Assembly (NCBI RefSeq): GCF_009709555.1
Contig: NZ_WJBG01000253.1
Coordinates: 1-64,000 of the forward strand
Length of the DNA stretch: 64,000 bases
Source of the DNA: Streptomyces blattellae
GTDB taxonomy: Bacteria; Actinomycetota; Actinomycetes; Streptomycetales; Streptomycetaceae
Direction: 5' to 3'
Below the pieces are notes generated by a model. The model was not told the DNA's origin and did not search any database. It saw only the letters and a program-made list of their open reading frames with translations. Made by a program: the position numbers and the translations under genes. Below, one piece after another: positions 23,048 to 31,871 of the stretch; the stretch's first letter is position 1; each line of letters starts with the position of its first letter.

Positions 23048-25189
23048 GTGCGCACCGCGAACGTTCGAACGATCGTCATCTGGAGTCTTGTCGCGCTGGT
23101 CGGGGCCGTCGGCTGGTCGGTGCTCGCGCTGGCCAGGGGCGAGAACGTGTCCGCCGCCTGGATGGTCGCGGCGGCCCTCGGCTCGTACGCGATCGGCTAC
23201 CGCTTCTACGCCAAGTTCATCGCGTACAAGGTCCTCAAGGTCGACAAGACCCGGGCCACTCCGGCGGAGCGGCTGGACAACGGCATCGACTTCCACCCCA
23301 CCGACCGCCGGGTCCTGCTGGGCCACCACTTCGCCGCGATCGCGGGCGCCGGGCCGCTGGTCGGGCCGGTGCTGGCGGCGCAGATGGGCTATCTGCCGGG
23401 CACGGTCTGGATCATCGCGGGCGTCATCTTCGCGGGTGCGGTCCAGGACATGGTGGTGCTGTTCTTCTCCACCCGGCGGGACGGCAGGTCGCTGGGTCAG
23501 ATGGCGCGGGAGGAGATCGGCCCGTTCGGCGGTGCGGCGGCGCTGCTGGCCGCCTTCGCCATCATGATCATCCTGCTCGGCGTGCTGGCGCTGGTCATCG
23601 TGAACGCCCTCGCGCAGTCCCCCTGGGGCACCTTCTCCATCGCGATGACGATCCCGATCGCCCTGGTGATGGGCTTCTATCTGCGAGTGCTGCGCCCCGG
23701 CCGGGTCGCCGAGGTCTCGCTGATCGGCGTCGCCCTGCTGCTGCTCGCGCTGGTCGCGGGCCGCTGGGTCGCCGAGTCGTCCTGGGCCGACACCTTCACC
23801 CTCGCACCCTCCACGCTGGTCATCTGGCTGGTGGCGTACGGCTTCATCGCCTCGATCCTGCCGGTGTGGATGCTGCTCGCGCCGCGCGACTACCTGTCCA
23901 CCTTCATGAAGATCGGCACGATCCTGCTGCTCGCGCTCGGCGTCGTGATCACGCTGCCGGCGCTGCGGATGGACGCGGTGACGGACTTCGCCTCACGCGG
24001 CGACGGGCCGGTGTTCGCGGGCTCGCTCTTCCCGTTCGTCTTCATCACCATCGCCTGCGGCGCCCTGTCCGGGTTCCACGCGCTCATTTCGAGCGGTACG
24101 ACGCCGAAGATGATCCAGAAGGAGACGCAGATCCGGATGATCGGCTACGGCTCCATGCTGATGGAGTCGTCGGTCGCGGTCATGGCGCTGGTGGCGGCGA
24201 GCATCATCGACCCGGGCCTGTACTTCGCGATGAACGCGCCGTCCGGTGTGATCGGCACGACGGTGGAGAACGCCTCGCAGGTGGTGGGCAGTTGGGGCTA
24301 CCAGATCACCCCGGCCGAACTCGCCAGGGCGGCCCAGGAGGTGGAGGAGTCGACCCTGCTCTCCCGCACCGGCGGCGCACCCACGCTCGCCGTCGGGGTC
24401 TCGCAGATCTTCTCCGAAGTGACCGGCGGCAGCCTCAGGGCCTTCTGGTACCACTTCGCGATCATGTTCGAGGCGCTGTTCATCCTGACCGCGCTGGACG
24501 CCGGCACGCGCGTGGGCCGCTTCATGCTCCAGGACATGCTCGGCAACGTCTACCGGCCCTTCAAGAACGTCAGCTGGAAGCCCGGACTGGTCATCACCAG
24601 CGGCATCGTGTGCGGGCTGTGGGGCTACTTCCTGTGGGTCGGCGTCCATGAGCCGCTCGGCGGAATCAACCAGCTCTTCCCGATCTTCGGCATCTCCAAC
24701 CAGCTGCTGGCCGCCGTCGCCCTGGCCGTCTGCACGACCCTGCTGGTGAAGTCCGGACGCCTCAAGTGGGCCTGGATCACCGGGATTCCGCTGGCCTGGG
24801 ACGCGACGGTCACGCTGACCGCCAGCTGGCAGAAGGTGTTCTCCTCCGACCCGGCGGTCGGCTTCTTCAAGCAGCGCCAGGTGTTCCAGGACGCCATCGA
24901 CCGCGGCGAGGTCCTGGCGCCCGCCAAGTCCATGGACGACATGCACACCGTGGTCACCAACTCCACGGTGGACGGCGTCCTCACCGCGGTCCTGGCGGTC
25001 CTGATCGTCGTCGTGATCGTCGACGCGACCCGTGTCTGCGTCCGGCATGTCCGCCGCCCTGCGCTGTCCGCGCTGAGCGAGACGCCGCACGTCGAGTCGA
25101 AGATCGTCGCCCCGGCCGGGCTGATCCCGACCAGGGAGGAGAAGGAGGAGGAGGCCCGCCATGCGGTCGGCAGTGGCACGAGCTCTTAG
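23048..25189 (+). CDS. cstA: CstA-family carbon starvation / pyruvate transporter
   Basis: A large integral membrane protein of 713 residues with some 16 hydrophobic segments. CstA signatures include DNGIDFHPTDRRVLLGHHFAAIAGAGPLVGP near residue 78 and AGVIFAGAVQDMVVLF. Family members import pyruvate or peptides under carbon starvation. GTG 23048 follows GGGAGGG. The 3' end overlaps the ybdD-like gene by 29 bases, the usual CstA-YbdD pairing. An acidic, Glu-rich C-terminus (REEKEEEA) ends the protein. Confidence 0.92.
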   Translation: MRTANVRTIVIWSLVALVGAVGWSVLALARGENVSAAWMVAAALGSYAIGYRFYAKFIAYKVLKVDKTRATPAERLDNGIDFHPTDRRVLLGHHFAAIAGAGPLVGPVLAAQMGYLPGTVWIIAGVIFAGAVQDMVVLFFSTRRDGRSLGQMAREEIGPFGGAAALLAAFAIMIILLGVLALVIVNALAQSPWGTFSIAMTIPIALVMGFYLRVLRPGRVAEVSLIGVALLLLALVAGRWVAESSWADTFTLAPSTLVIWLVAYGFIASILPVWMLLAPRDYLSTFMKIGTILLLALGVVITLPALRMDAVTDFASRGDGPVFAGSLFPFVFITIACGALSGFHALISSGTTPKMIQKETQIRMIGYGSMLMESSVAVMALVAASIIDPGLYFAMNAPSGVIGTTVENASQVVGSWGYQITPAELARAAQEVEESTLLSRTGGAPTLAVGVSQIFSEVTGGSLRAFWYHFAIMFEALFILTALDAGTRVGRFMLQDMLGNVYRPFKNVSWKPGLVITSGIVCGLWGYFLWVGVHEPLGGINQLFPIFGISNQLLAAVALAVCTTLLVKSGRLKWAWITGIPLAWDATVTLTASWQKVFSSDPAVGFFKQRQVFQDAIDRGEVLAPAKSMDDMHTVVTNSTVDGVLTAVLAVLIVVVIVDATRVCVRHVRRPALSALSETPHVESKIVAPAGLIPTREEKEEEARHAVGSGTSS

Positions 25190-25361
25190 GGGCGTGCGCT
25201 GGTACGTGCGGGAGCTGACCGACGAGTCGGCCTACGACCGCTATGTCGCGCACGTACGGAAGGACCATCCCCAGGCCGAGGTGCCGTCCCGGCGTGACTT
25301 CGAGCGGATGCGCACGGACCGGCAGGAGGAGGATCCGCGACAGGGGTTCCGCTGCTGCTGA
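25161..25361 (+). CDS. YbdD/YjiX-family small protein
   Basis: This 66-residue protein has the RWYVRELTDESAYDRYVAHVRKDHPQAEVPSRRDFER core of the YbdD/YjiX family and a C-terminal cysteine pair. It is the conserved small partner of CstA transporters and is required for pyruvate uptake in characterised cases. It overlaps the end of cstA by 29 bases in another frame, so translation is coupled. Confidence 0.9.
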   Translation: MRSAVARALRGVRWYVRELTDESAYDRYVAHVRKDHPQAEVPSRRDFERMRTDRQEEDPRQGFRCC

Positions 25362-25516
25362 CAGTGGCTGCTGACGATGGCTGCTGAAAACGGCTGGTGG
25401 GGACGTCTGGTGAGGATTGCGGCGGTCATGTGGATGAGGACTTCCGCTTCCTGGACACCGTGACCTAGATTGCCTGCGCGTTACACAGGTGATCGGTGAG
25501 GGGACGGAACCGCCAG

Positions 25517-25771
25517 ATGTCACAAGCCCCGGAAGTGAGCAGAGGGACGGTGACACCCACCAGGGTCGTCATCGCGCTCTGCCTGTTCGCGCCCTTCGTG
25601 GCGATGTTGTGGGTGGGTTCTTACACGAAGGAGGACCCGGCCTTCATCGGCATCCCGTTCTTCTACTGGTACCAGATGGCCTGGGTGGTCATCTCCACCG
25701 TGCTGACGATGGTCGCGTACAAGCTGTGGCAGCGTGACCAGCGGGCACGCAAGGGGGGTGCCGGAAAGTGA
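25517..25771 (+). CDS. DUF3311 small membrane subunit
   Basis: About 84 residues with two membrane helices (VVIALCLFAPFVAMLWVGSY and FFYWYQMAWVVISTVLTMVAY) and a basic C-terminus. DUF3311 proteins accompany sodium:solute symporters and probably act as an accessory subunit. Its stop overlaps the start of the symporter gene (GTGA). ATG 25517 is chosen by similarity to the usual N-terminus; GTG 25496 with AGGTGA upstream is an alternative. Confidence 0.8.
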   Translation: MSQAPEVSRGTVTPTRVVIALCLFAPFVAMLWVGSYTKEDPAFIGIPFFYWYQMAWVVISTVLTMVAYKLWQRDQRARKGGAGK

Positions 25772-27396
25772 AGGACGGCGTGAACGGCGTCGCACTCGCC
25801 GTCTTCATCCTCTTCTTCGTGGTCGTCACGGTCATGGGCTTCCTGGCCTCGCGCTGGCGCAGGGCCGAGAACGAGCAGACCCTGGACGAATGGGGCCTGG
25901 GCGGGCGCTCGTTCGGCACCTGGATCACCTGGTTCCTGATCGGCGGCGACCTGTACACCGCGTACACCTTCGTCGCCGTACCCGCGGCGATCTACGCGGC
26001 GGGCGCGTCCGGCTTCTACGCCGTGCCCTACACGATCCTCATCTACCCGATGATGTTCGTCTTCCTGCCGCGGCTGTGGTCGGTCTCGCACAAGCACGGG
26101 TACGTCACCACCTCGGACTTCGTCCGGGGCCGCTTCGGCTCCAAGGGGCTGTCGCTGGCGGTGGCCGTGACCGGCATCCTCGCCACCATGCCGTACATCG
26201 CGCTCCAACTGGTCGGCATCCAGGCCGTGCTGGACGTGATGGGCGTCGGCGGCGGCGAGAACACCAACTGGTTCGTCAAGGACCTGCCGCTGCTGATCGC
26301 CTTCGGCGTGCTGGCCGCGTACACCTACTCCTCGGGGCTGCGGGCGCCGGCCCTGATCGCGTTCGTGAAGGACACGCTGATCTACATCGTCATCGCGGTG
26401 GCGATCATCTACATCCCGATCAAGCTGGGCGGGTTCGACGACATCTTCGCCGAGGCGAGCGCCGCGCTCAGCCAGACCAACCCGGCGACGGGCGCACCAC
26501 GCGGCGCGGTCGTCCCGGGCGAAGCGAGCCAGTGGACCTACGCGACCCTGGCCCTCGGCTCGGCCCTCGCGCTGTTCATGTACCCGCACTCGGTGACGGC
26601 CGTGCTCTCCAGCCGCAGCCGTGACGTGATCCGCCGCAACTCCACGATCCTGCCGCTGTACTCGCTGATGCTGGGCCTGCTCGGTCTGCTCGGCTTCATG
26701 GCGATCGCGGCCGGAATCAGGGTGGACAACGGCCAGCTGGCGATCCCGCAGCTGTTCGAGAACATGTTCCCCGACTGGTTCGCCGGCGTGGCCTTCGCGG
26801 CGATCGGCATCGGCGCGCTGGTGCCGGCGGCCATCATGTCCATCGCGGCGGCCAACCTCTTCACCCGCAACATCTACAAGGACTTCATCAAGCCGGACGC
26901 CACGCCGGCACAGGAGACCAAGGTCTCCAAGCTGGTGTCCCTGCTGGTGAAGGTGGGCGCGCTGGTCTTCGTCCTGACCATGGACAACACGGCCGCGATC
27001 AACTTCCAGCTCCTTGGCGGCCTCTGGATCCTGCAGACCTTCCCGGCCCTCGTCGGCGGCCTCTTCACCCGCTGGTTCCACCGCTGGGCCCTGCTCACCG
27101 GGTGGGCGGTCGGCATGATCTACGGCACGGTCGCCGCGTACGGCGTCGCCTCCCCGACCCAGAACCACTTCGGCGGCTCCTCCAGGGAGATCCCCGGCAT
27201 CGGCGAGATCGGCTACATCGGCCTGACTGCGTTCGTGCTGAACCTGGCGGTGACGGTGGCCCTGACCTTCGTACTGAAGGCGATGAAGGCCCCCGAGGGC
27301 ATCGACGAGACAAGCCCGGAGGACTACACGGGCGAGGCGGGAGACCCGGGAGTCAAGACGGAACTGCCGCCGGCGACTGCGGGCGCGGCTCACTGA
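25768..27396 (+). CDS. mctP: sodium:solute symporter, monocarboxylate permease MctP-like
   Basis: This 542-residue SSS-family transporter has about 13 helices; GGRSFGTWITWFLIGGDLYTAYTF near residue 46 and the AAIMSIAAANLFTRNIYKDF segment are family marks. MctP-type carriers take up lactate, pyruvate and similar acids with sodium or protons. It is co-translated with the DUF3311 gene and lies downstream of cstA-ybdD, giving two candidate pyruvate uptake systems side by side. A hairpin terminator follows. Confidence 0.85.
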   Translation: MKDGVNGVALAVFILFFVVVTVMGFLASRWRRAENEQTLDEWGLGGRSFGTWITWFLIGGDLYTAYTFVAVPAAIYAAGASGFYAVPYTILIYPMMFVFLPRLWSVSHKHGYVTTSDFVRGRFGSKGLSLAVAVTGILATMPYIALQLVGIQAVLDVMGVGGGENTNWFVKDLPLLIAFGVLAAYTYSSGLRAPALIAFVKDTLIYIVIAVAIIYIPIKLGGFDDIFAEASAALSQTNPATGAPRGAVVPGEASQWTYATLALGSALALFMYPHSVTAVLSSRSRDVIRRNSTILPLYSLMLGLLGLLGFMAIAAGIRVDNGQLAIPQLFENMFPDWFAGVAFAAIGIGALVPAAIMSIAAANLFTRNIYKDFIKPDATPAQETKVSKLVSLLVKVGALVFVLTMDNTAAINFQLLGGLWILQTFPALVGGLFTRWFHRWALLTGWAVGMIYGTVAAYGVASPTQNHFGGSSREIPGIGEIGYIGLTAFVLNLAVTVALTFVLKAMKAPEGIDETSPEDYTGEAGDPGVKTELPPATAGAAH

Positions 27397-27416
27397 GCCG
27401 TACGTACGTCAGCACA

Positions 27417-27447
27417 CGGGCCGCCGGAGAAAAACCGGCGGCCCGTT
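27417..27447 (+). terminator. terminator after the symporter gene
   Basis: CGGGCCGCCGG (27417-27427) pairs perfectly with CCGGCGGCCCG (27435-27445), loop AGAAAAA, followed by TT. Confidence 0.85.
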
Positions 27448-27475
27448 GTCGTACCCCTGCGGCACACTGCGAACC

Positions 27476-27982
27476 ATGGCCATCTTGATCGAGCGGGCGG
27501 AGCCCGCGCAGTACGCGACCTTGGGCGAGATCACCGCACAGGCGTACCTCGGCGACGGGCTGCTCGACTTCGGGGAGAGCGATGCGTATCTGCAGGAGCT
27601 GCGGGACGTGGCACACCGGGCTGCGCAAGCTGACGTACTGGTCGCCTTGGCGGGTGACGGCCAAGTGCTGGGCGGCGTGACCTTCGTCCCCGCCGGGGGC
27701 CCGATGGCGGACATCGCACAGGACGGCGAAGCGGAGATCCGCATGCTCGCGGTCGCCAAGGAGCACCGGGGTCGTGGCGCGGGCGGGATTCTCGTACGGG
27801 CCTGCATCCATCGCGCGCGGCACGTCGAGGGCTGCGAGCGGGTCGTCCTGTCCACCCAGCGGTCGATGCACGCGGCCCACCGGCTCTACGAACACCTCGG
27901 CTTCATCCGCACCCCCATCCGCGACTGGAACCCCATCCCGGGCATCGACGTCACCCTCCTCACCTATGAGCTGACGCTCTGA
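27476..27982 (+). CDS. GNAT-family N-acetyltransferase
   Basis: This 168-residue acetyltransferase has the acetyl-CoA-binding motif A in IRMLAVAKEHRGRGAGGILVRACI near residue 85 and LSTQRSMHAAHRLYEHLGF as motif B. Substrate is unknown. ATG 27476 is used; the upstream extension would cross the terminator hairpin. CACACT 7 bases upstream could act as the -10 of a leaderless message. Confidence 0.85.
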   Translation: MAILIERAEPAQYATLGEITAQAYLGDGLLDFGESDAYLQELRDVAHRAAQADVLVALAGDGQVLGGVTFVPAGGPMADIAQDGEAEIRMLAVAKEHRGRGAGGILVRACIHRARHVEGCERVVLSTQRSMHAAHRLYEHLGFIRTPIRDWNPIPGIDVTLLTYELTL

Positions 27983-27992
27983 AACCGCCGCG

Positions 27993-28039
27993 ACACAACA
28001 TCTAGGGGTGTCACCGAAACCCGGCACAAGATGTATGCT
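27993..28039 (+). promoter_or_regulatory. tandem NrdR-like boxes
   Basis: 27993-28008 (ACACAACATCTAGGGG, 11/16 to ACACTATATATAGTGT) and 28024-28039 (9/16) are 31 bases apart, three helical turns, the spacing typical of NrdR box pairs. They precede the riboswitch of the nrd operon. Confidence 0.5.
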
Positions 28040-28046
28040 CATGCTC

Positions 28047-28152
28047 GCTGTCGCCGCAGGGGAATCCGGTGCGAATCCGGAACTGTCCCGCAACGGTGTA
28101 CTCATCCGTGTCCATGCGCGTATGGGAGTCAGTCCGAGGACCTGCCGACAGC
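28047..28152 (+). ncRNA. cobalamin (B12) riboswitch upstream of nrdA
   Basis: GCTGTCG 28047-28053 closes with CGACAGC 28146-28152 as P1. Inside are GGTGCGAATCCGGAACTG, CCCGCAACGGTG and the B12 box AGTCCGAGGACCTGCCG. A G+C-rich inverted repeat with CCGGCC/GGCCGG directly downstream (about 28151-28178) may be the expression platform. B12 repression of the class Ia reductase through such an element is known in S. coelicolor, which has a B12-dependent class II enzyme as alternative. Confidence 0.93.
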
Positions 28153-28285
28153 GCGCCCGGCCATCCGGCCGGTGCGCCTGACGTCCGGGCCTCGTGGAAT
28201 GGGCCGGTGGACGCGACGCCGTGTGCGCTCGTGAGCTGCCCCCTGCCCTCCGCAAGGCCCCGTGCCGAGCGAGGGAGAGCCCCAC

Positions 28286-30640
28286 GTGACCATCGCGCCA
28301 GCCGAACCGGCCTCAGCGACCGACGAGACCGACGAGACCGACGGTCCCGGTAGCGCGTTGCTGCGGACCCTGACCGAGCTGACCGCCGACCTCCCCGACA
28401 CCGACCCCGGCCGGGTCGCCGCCGCCGCGCTGCGCGGACGGTCGGCCCTGGCGGACGAGCCGGAGTTGCGCGAACTGGCCACCGAGGCCGCGGCCGGCCT
28501 CATCTCGGAGGACCCCGCGTACTCCCGGCTGGCCGCTCGTCTCCTGACGATCAGCATCGCCGCCGAGGCCGCCTCGCAGGGCGTCACGTCGTTCTCCGAG
28601 TCGGTCGCCGTCGGCCACCGCGAAGGTCTCATCGCCGACCGGACGGCCGAGTTCGTACGGCGGCACACGGCCCGGCTGGACCACCTGATCGACCGTGCGG
28701 CCGACGACCGCTTCGGCTACTTCGGCCTGCGCACCCTGCACAGCCGCTACCTCCTCCGGCACCCCCTCACCCGCAAGGTGATCGAGACGCCCCAGCACTT
28801 CATGCTGCGCGTCGCCGCGGGACTGGCGGAGGACGACACGGCACGGTCCGTCGACGAAGTCGCCGCGCTCTACGGGCTCATGAGCCGCCTCGACTACCTC
28901 CCCTCCTCCCCCACCCTCTTCAACTCCGGTACCCGGCACCCCCAGATGTCGTCCTGCTACCTCCTCGACTCCCCCAAGGACGAGCTGGACTCCATCTACG
29001 ACCGCTACCACCAGGTGGCCCGCCTCTCCAAGCACGCGGGCGGCATCGGCATCGCCTACTCCCGCATCCGCGCCCGCGGTTCACTGATCCGCGGCACGAA
29101 CGGGCACTCCAACGGCATCGTCCCGTTCCTGAAGACCCTCGACGCCTCGGTCGCCGCGGTGAACCAGGGCGGCCGGCGCAAGGGTGCGGCGGCGGTGTAC
29201 CTGGAGACCTGGCACTCCGACATCGAGGAGTTCCTGGAGCTGCGCGACAACACCGGTGAGGACGCCCGCCGTACGCACAACCTGAACCTCGCGCACTGGG
29301 TACCGGACGAGTTCATGCGCCGGGTGAACACGGACGCCGAGTGGTCCCTCCTCTCCCCCGCCGACGTACCCGAACTGGTGGACCTGTGGGGCGAGGAGTT
29401 CGACGCGGCGTACCGCGGGGCGGAGGCGCAGGGCCTGGCGCGCAAGACCATCCCGGCCCGTGACCTGTACGGCCGCATGATGCGCACCCTGGCGCAGACC
29501 GGCAACGGCTGGATGACCTTCAAGGACGCCGCCAACCGCACCGCCAACCAGACCGCCGAGCCCGGCCATGTCGTCCACTCCTCCAACCTCTGCACGGAGA
29601 TCCTGGAGGTCACGGACGACGGCGAGACGGCGGTGTGCAACCTGGGGTCGGTCAACCTCGGCGCGTTCGTGGACGACGGCGACCTGGACTGGGAGCGGCT
29701 GGACGAGGCGGTCCGCACCGCCGTCACCTTCCTGGACCGCGTCGTCGACATCAACTTCTACCCGACCGAGCAGGCGGGCCGGTCCAACGCGAAGTGGCGT
29801 CCCGTGGGCCTGGGCGCGATGGGCCTCCAGGACGTCTTCTTCAAGCTACGCCTGCCCTTCGACTCGCCCGAGGCCAAGGCCCTCTCCACCCGCATCGCCG
29901 AGCGCATCATGCTCGCCGCGTACGAGTCCTCCGCCGACCTCGCCGAGCGCAACGGGTCGCTCCCGGCGTGGCAGAAGACCCGTACCGCCCAGGGCGTGCT
30001 GCACCCCGACCACTACGACGTCGAGCTGTCCTGGCCGGAACGCTGGGCGGCCCTGCGGGCGCGCGTCGCCGAAGTCGGCCTGCGCAACTCGCTGCTCCTG
30101 GCCATCGCACCCACCGCGACCATCGCGTCCATCGCCGGCGTGTACGAGTGCATCGAGCCGCAGGTGTCCAACCTCTTCAAGCGCGAGACCCTGTCCGGCG
30201 AGTTCCTCCAGGTCAACTCGTACCTGGTGAACGAGCTCAAGTCGCTCGGCGTCTGGGACGCCCGCACGCGTGAGGCACTGCGTGAGTCGGGCGGCTCGGT
30301 GCAGGACTTCGCCTGGATCCCGGCGGACGTACGGGCGCTGTACCGCACGGCGTGGGAGATCCCGCAGCGCGGCCTGATCGACATGGCCGCCGCCAGGACC
30401 CCCTTCCTGGACCAGTCCCAGTCCCTGAACCTCTTCCTGGAGACGCCCACCATCGGCAAGCTCTCCTCGATGTACGCGTACGCCTGGAAGTCGGGCCTGA
30501 AGACGACGTACTACCTGCGCTCCCGCCCGGCGACCCGCATCGCCCGCGCCGCGCAGGCCGCTGTCCCCGTTCAGACGGCCGTGGAAGACGCCGTCGCCTG
30601 CTCCCTTGAGAACCCCGAGTCCTGCGAGGCCTGCCAGTGA
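28286..30640 (+). CDS. nrdA: class Ia ribonucleoside-diphosphate reductase large subunit
   Basis: Reduces ribonucleoside diphosphates to deoxyribonucleotides with the radical-generating NrdB. About 784 residues: an N-terminal segment, then QMSSCYLLD (substrate-site Cys), NLCTEILEVTDDGETAVCNLGSVNLG (radical Cys and partner), PTATIASIAGVYECIEPQ and a C-terminal CEACQ redox pair that is re-reduced by thioredoxin. GTG 28286 follows GAGGGAGAG; GTG 28262 is the alternative. It is controlled by the upstream riboswitch and probable NrdR boxes, and its stop overlaps the nrdB start. Confidence 0.95.
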   Translation: MTIAPAEPASATDETDETDGPGSALLRTLTELTADLPDTDPGRVAAAALRGRSALADEPELRELATEAAAGLISEDPAYSRLAARLLTISIAAEAASQGVTSFSESVAVGHREGLIADRTAEFVRRHTARLDHLIDRAADDRFGYFGLRTLHSRYLLRHPLTRKVIETPQHFMLRVAAGLAEDDTARSVDEVAALYGLMSRLDYLPSSPTLFNSGTRHPQMSSCYLLDSPKDELDSIYDRYHQVARLSKHAGGIGIAYSRIRARGSLIRGTNGHSNGIVPFLKTLDASVAAVNQGGRRKGAAAVYLETWHSDIEEFLELRDNTGEDARRTHNLNLAHWVPDEFMRRVNTDAEWSLLSPADVPELVDLWGEEFDAAYRGAEAQGLARKTIPARDLYGRMMRTLAQTGNGWMTFKDAANRTANQTAEPGHVVHSSNLCTEILEVTDDGETAVCNLGSVNLGAFVDDGDLDWERLDEAVRTAVTFLDRVVDINFYPTEQAGRSNAKWRPVGLGAMGLQDVFFKLRLPFDSPEAKALSTRIAERIMLAAYESSADLAERNGSLPAWQKTRTAQGVLHPDHYDVELSWPERWAALRARVAEVGLRNSLLLAIAPTATIASIAGVYECIEPQVSNLFKRETLSGEFLQVNSYLVNELKSLGVWDARTREALRESGGSVQDFAWIPADVRALYRTAWEIPQRGLIDMAAARTPFLDQSQSLNLFLETPTIGKLSSMYAYAWKSGLKTTYYLRSRPATRIARAAQAAVPVQTAVEDAVACSLENPESCEACQ

Positions 30641-31653
30641 TGACCAGCGAGAACAAGAACCTGCTCGACCCGGGCTTCGAACTGACGCTCCGCCCCATGC
30701 GCTACCCCGACTTCTACGAGCGCTACCGGGACGCCATCAAGAACACCTGGACCGTGGAGGAGGTCGACCTCCACTCGGACGTCGCCGACCTCGCCAGGCT
30801 CAGCCCCGCCGAGCAGCACCTGATCGGCCGCCTGGTCGCCTTCTTCGCGACGGGCGACTCGATCGTGGCGAACAACCTCGTGCTGACGCTGTACAAGCAC
30901 ATCAACTCCCCCGAGGCGCGGCTGTATCTCTCCCGCCAGCTCTTCGAGGAGGCCGTCCACGTCCAGTTCTACCTGACGCTGCTGGACACCTACCTGCCCG
31001 ACCCGGAGGACAGGGCCGCCGCCTTCGACGCCGTGGAGAACATCCCGTCCATCCGCGAGAAGGCCGAGTTCTGCTTCAAGTGGATCAACGAGGTCGAGAA
31101 GCTGGACCGCCTGGAGTCCAAGGCCGACCGCCGTCGCTTCCTCCTCAACCTCATCTGCTTCGCCGCGTGCATCGAGGGCCTGTTCTTCTACGGTGCCTTC
31201 GCGTACGTCTACTGGTTCCGCAGCCGGGGTCTGCTGCACGGCCTGGCGACGGGAACGAACTGGGTTTTCCGGGACGAAACGATGCACATGAGCTTCGCGT
31301 TCGACGTGGTCGACACCGTCCGTAAGGAGGAGCCGGAGCTGTTCGACGACCAGCTTCAGCAGCAGGTCACCGACATGCTGAGGGAGGCCGTCGAGGCCGA
31401 GCTGCAGTTCGCGCGCGACCTGTGCGGTGACGGCCTCCCAGGGATGAACACCGACTCGATGCGGCAGTACCTGGAGTGCGTCGCCGACCAGCGGCTGACG
31501 CGGCTCGGTTTCGCTCCGGTGTACGGCTCCGAGAACCCCTTCTCCTTCATGGAGTTGCAGGGGGTTCAGGAACTCACCAACTTCTTCGAGCGGCGCCCTT
31601 CGGCGTACCAGGTCGCGGTGGAGGGCTCCGTCGACCTGGACGAGGACTTCTGA
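30637..31653 (+). CDS. nrdB: class Ia ribonucleotide reductase small subunit
   Basis: This 338-residue di-iron protein generates the tyrosyl radical used by NrdA. Iron-ligand and radical regions are visible as VDLHSDVADLARLS, FEEAVHVQFYLTLLD (Glu, His and radical Tyr), CIEGLFFYGAFAYVYWF and FRDETMHMSFAFD. The ATG overlaps the nrdA stop (ATGA), so the subunits are made in step. The last 88 bases are overlapped on the opposite strand by a small membrane-protein gene. Confidence 0.95.
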   Translation: MMTSENKNLLDPGFELTLRPMRYPDFYERYRDAIKNTWTVEEVDLHSDVADLARLSPAEQHLIGRLVAFFATGDSIVANNLVLTLYKHINSPEARLYLSRQLFEEAVHVQFYLTLLDTYLPDPEDRAAAFDAVENIPSIREKAEFCFKWINEVEKLDRLESKADRRRFLLNLICFAACIEGLFFYGAFAYVYWFRSRGLLHGLATGTNWVFRDETMHMSFAFDVVDTVRKEEPELFDDQLQQQVTDMLREAVEAELQFARDLCGDGLPGMNTDSMRQYLECVADQRLTRLGFAPVYGSENPFSFMELQGVQELTNFFERRPSAYQVAVEGSVDLDEDF

Positions 31654-31778
31654 GTCTTACGTTCCGCCTCCCTCAGCTGTCGGTCGATCCGGCGCTCGTG
31701 GATGGCCCCCACGAGCGCCGGACCCCCGAGAAGGGAGAAGAGGATCACGACGGCCATGTATTCGAGGAATGCGTTCAT
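31566..31778 (-). CDS. small membrane protein, antisense-overlapping nrdB 3' end
   Basis: This 70-residue protein starts MNAFLEYMAVVILFSLLGGPALVGAIHERRID, one clear membrane helix at residues 6-26 followed by a charged, helical tail (RQLREAERKTQK). ATG 31778 gives this N-terminus directly. The helix and the flanking HERR basic motif look like a genuine coding sequence, while the last third overlaps nrdB and may be a passive reading frame. I do not know its function. Confidence 0.6.
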   Translation of the reverse strand: MNAFLEYMAVVILFSLLGGPALVGAIHERRIDRQLREAERKTQKSSSRSTEPSTATWYAEGRRSKKLVSS

Positions 31779-31871
31779 GCGGTAAGTCTCGTACCGGCAC
31801 AACACTCATGACAGTGGCAGGACTGCCGCACATCCTCGAATTACTGCCAGCGGCAGTGGCACACTGGCCGC

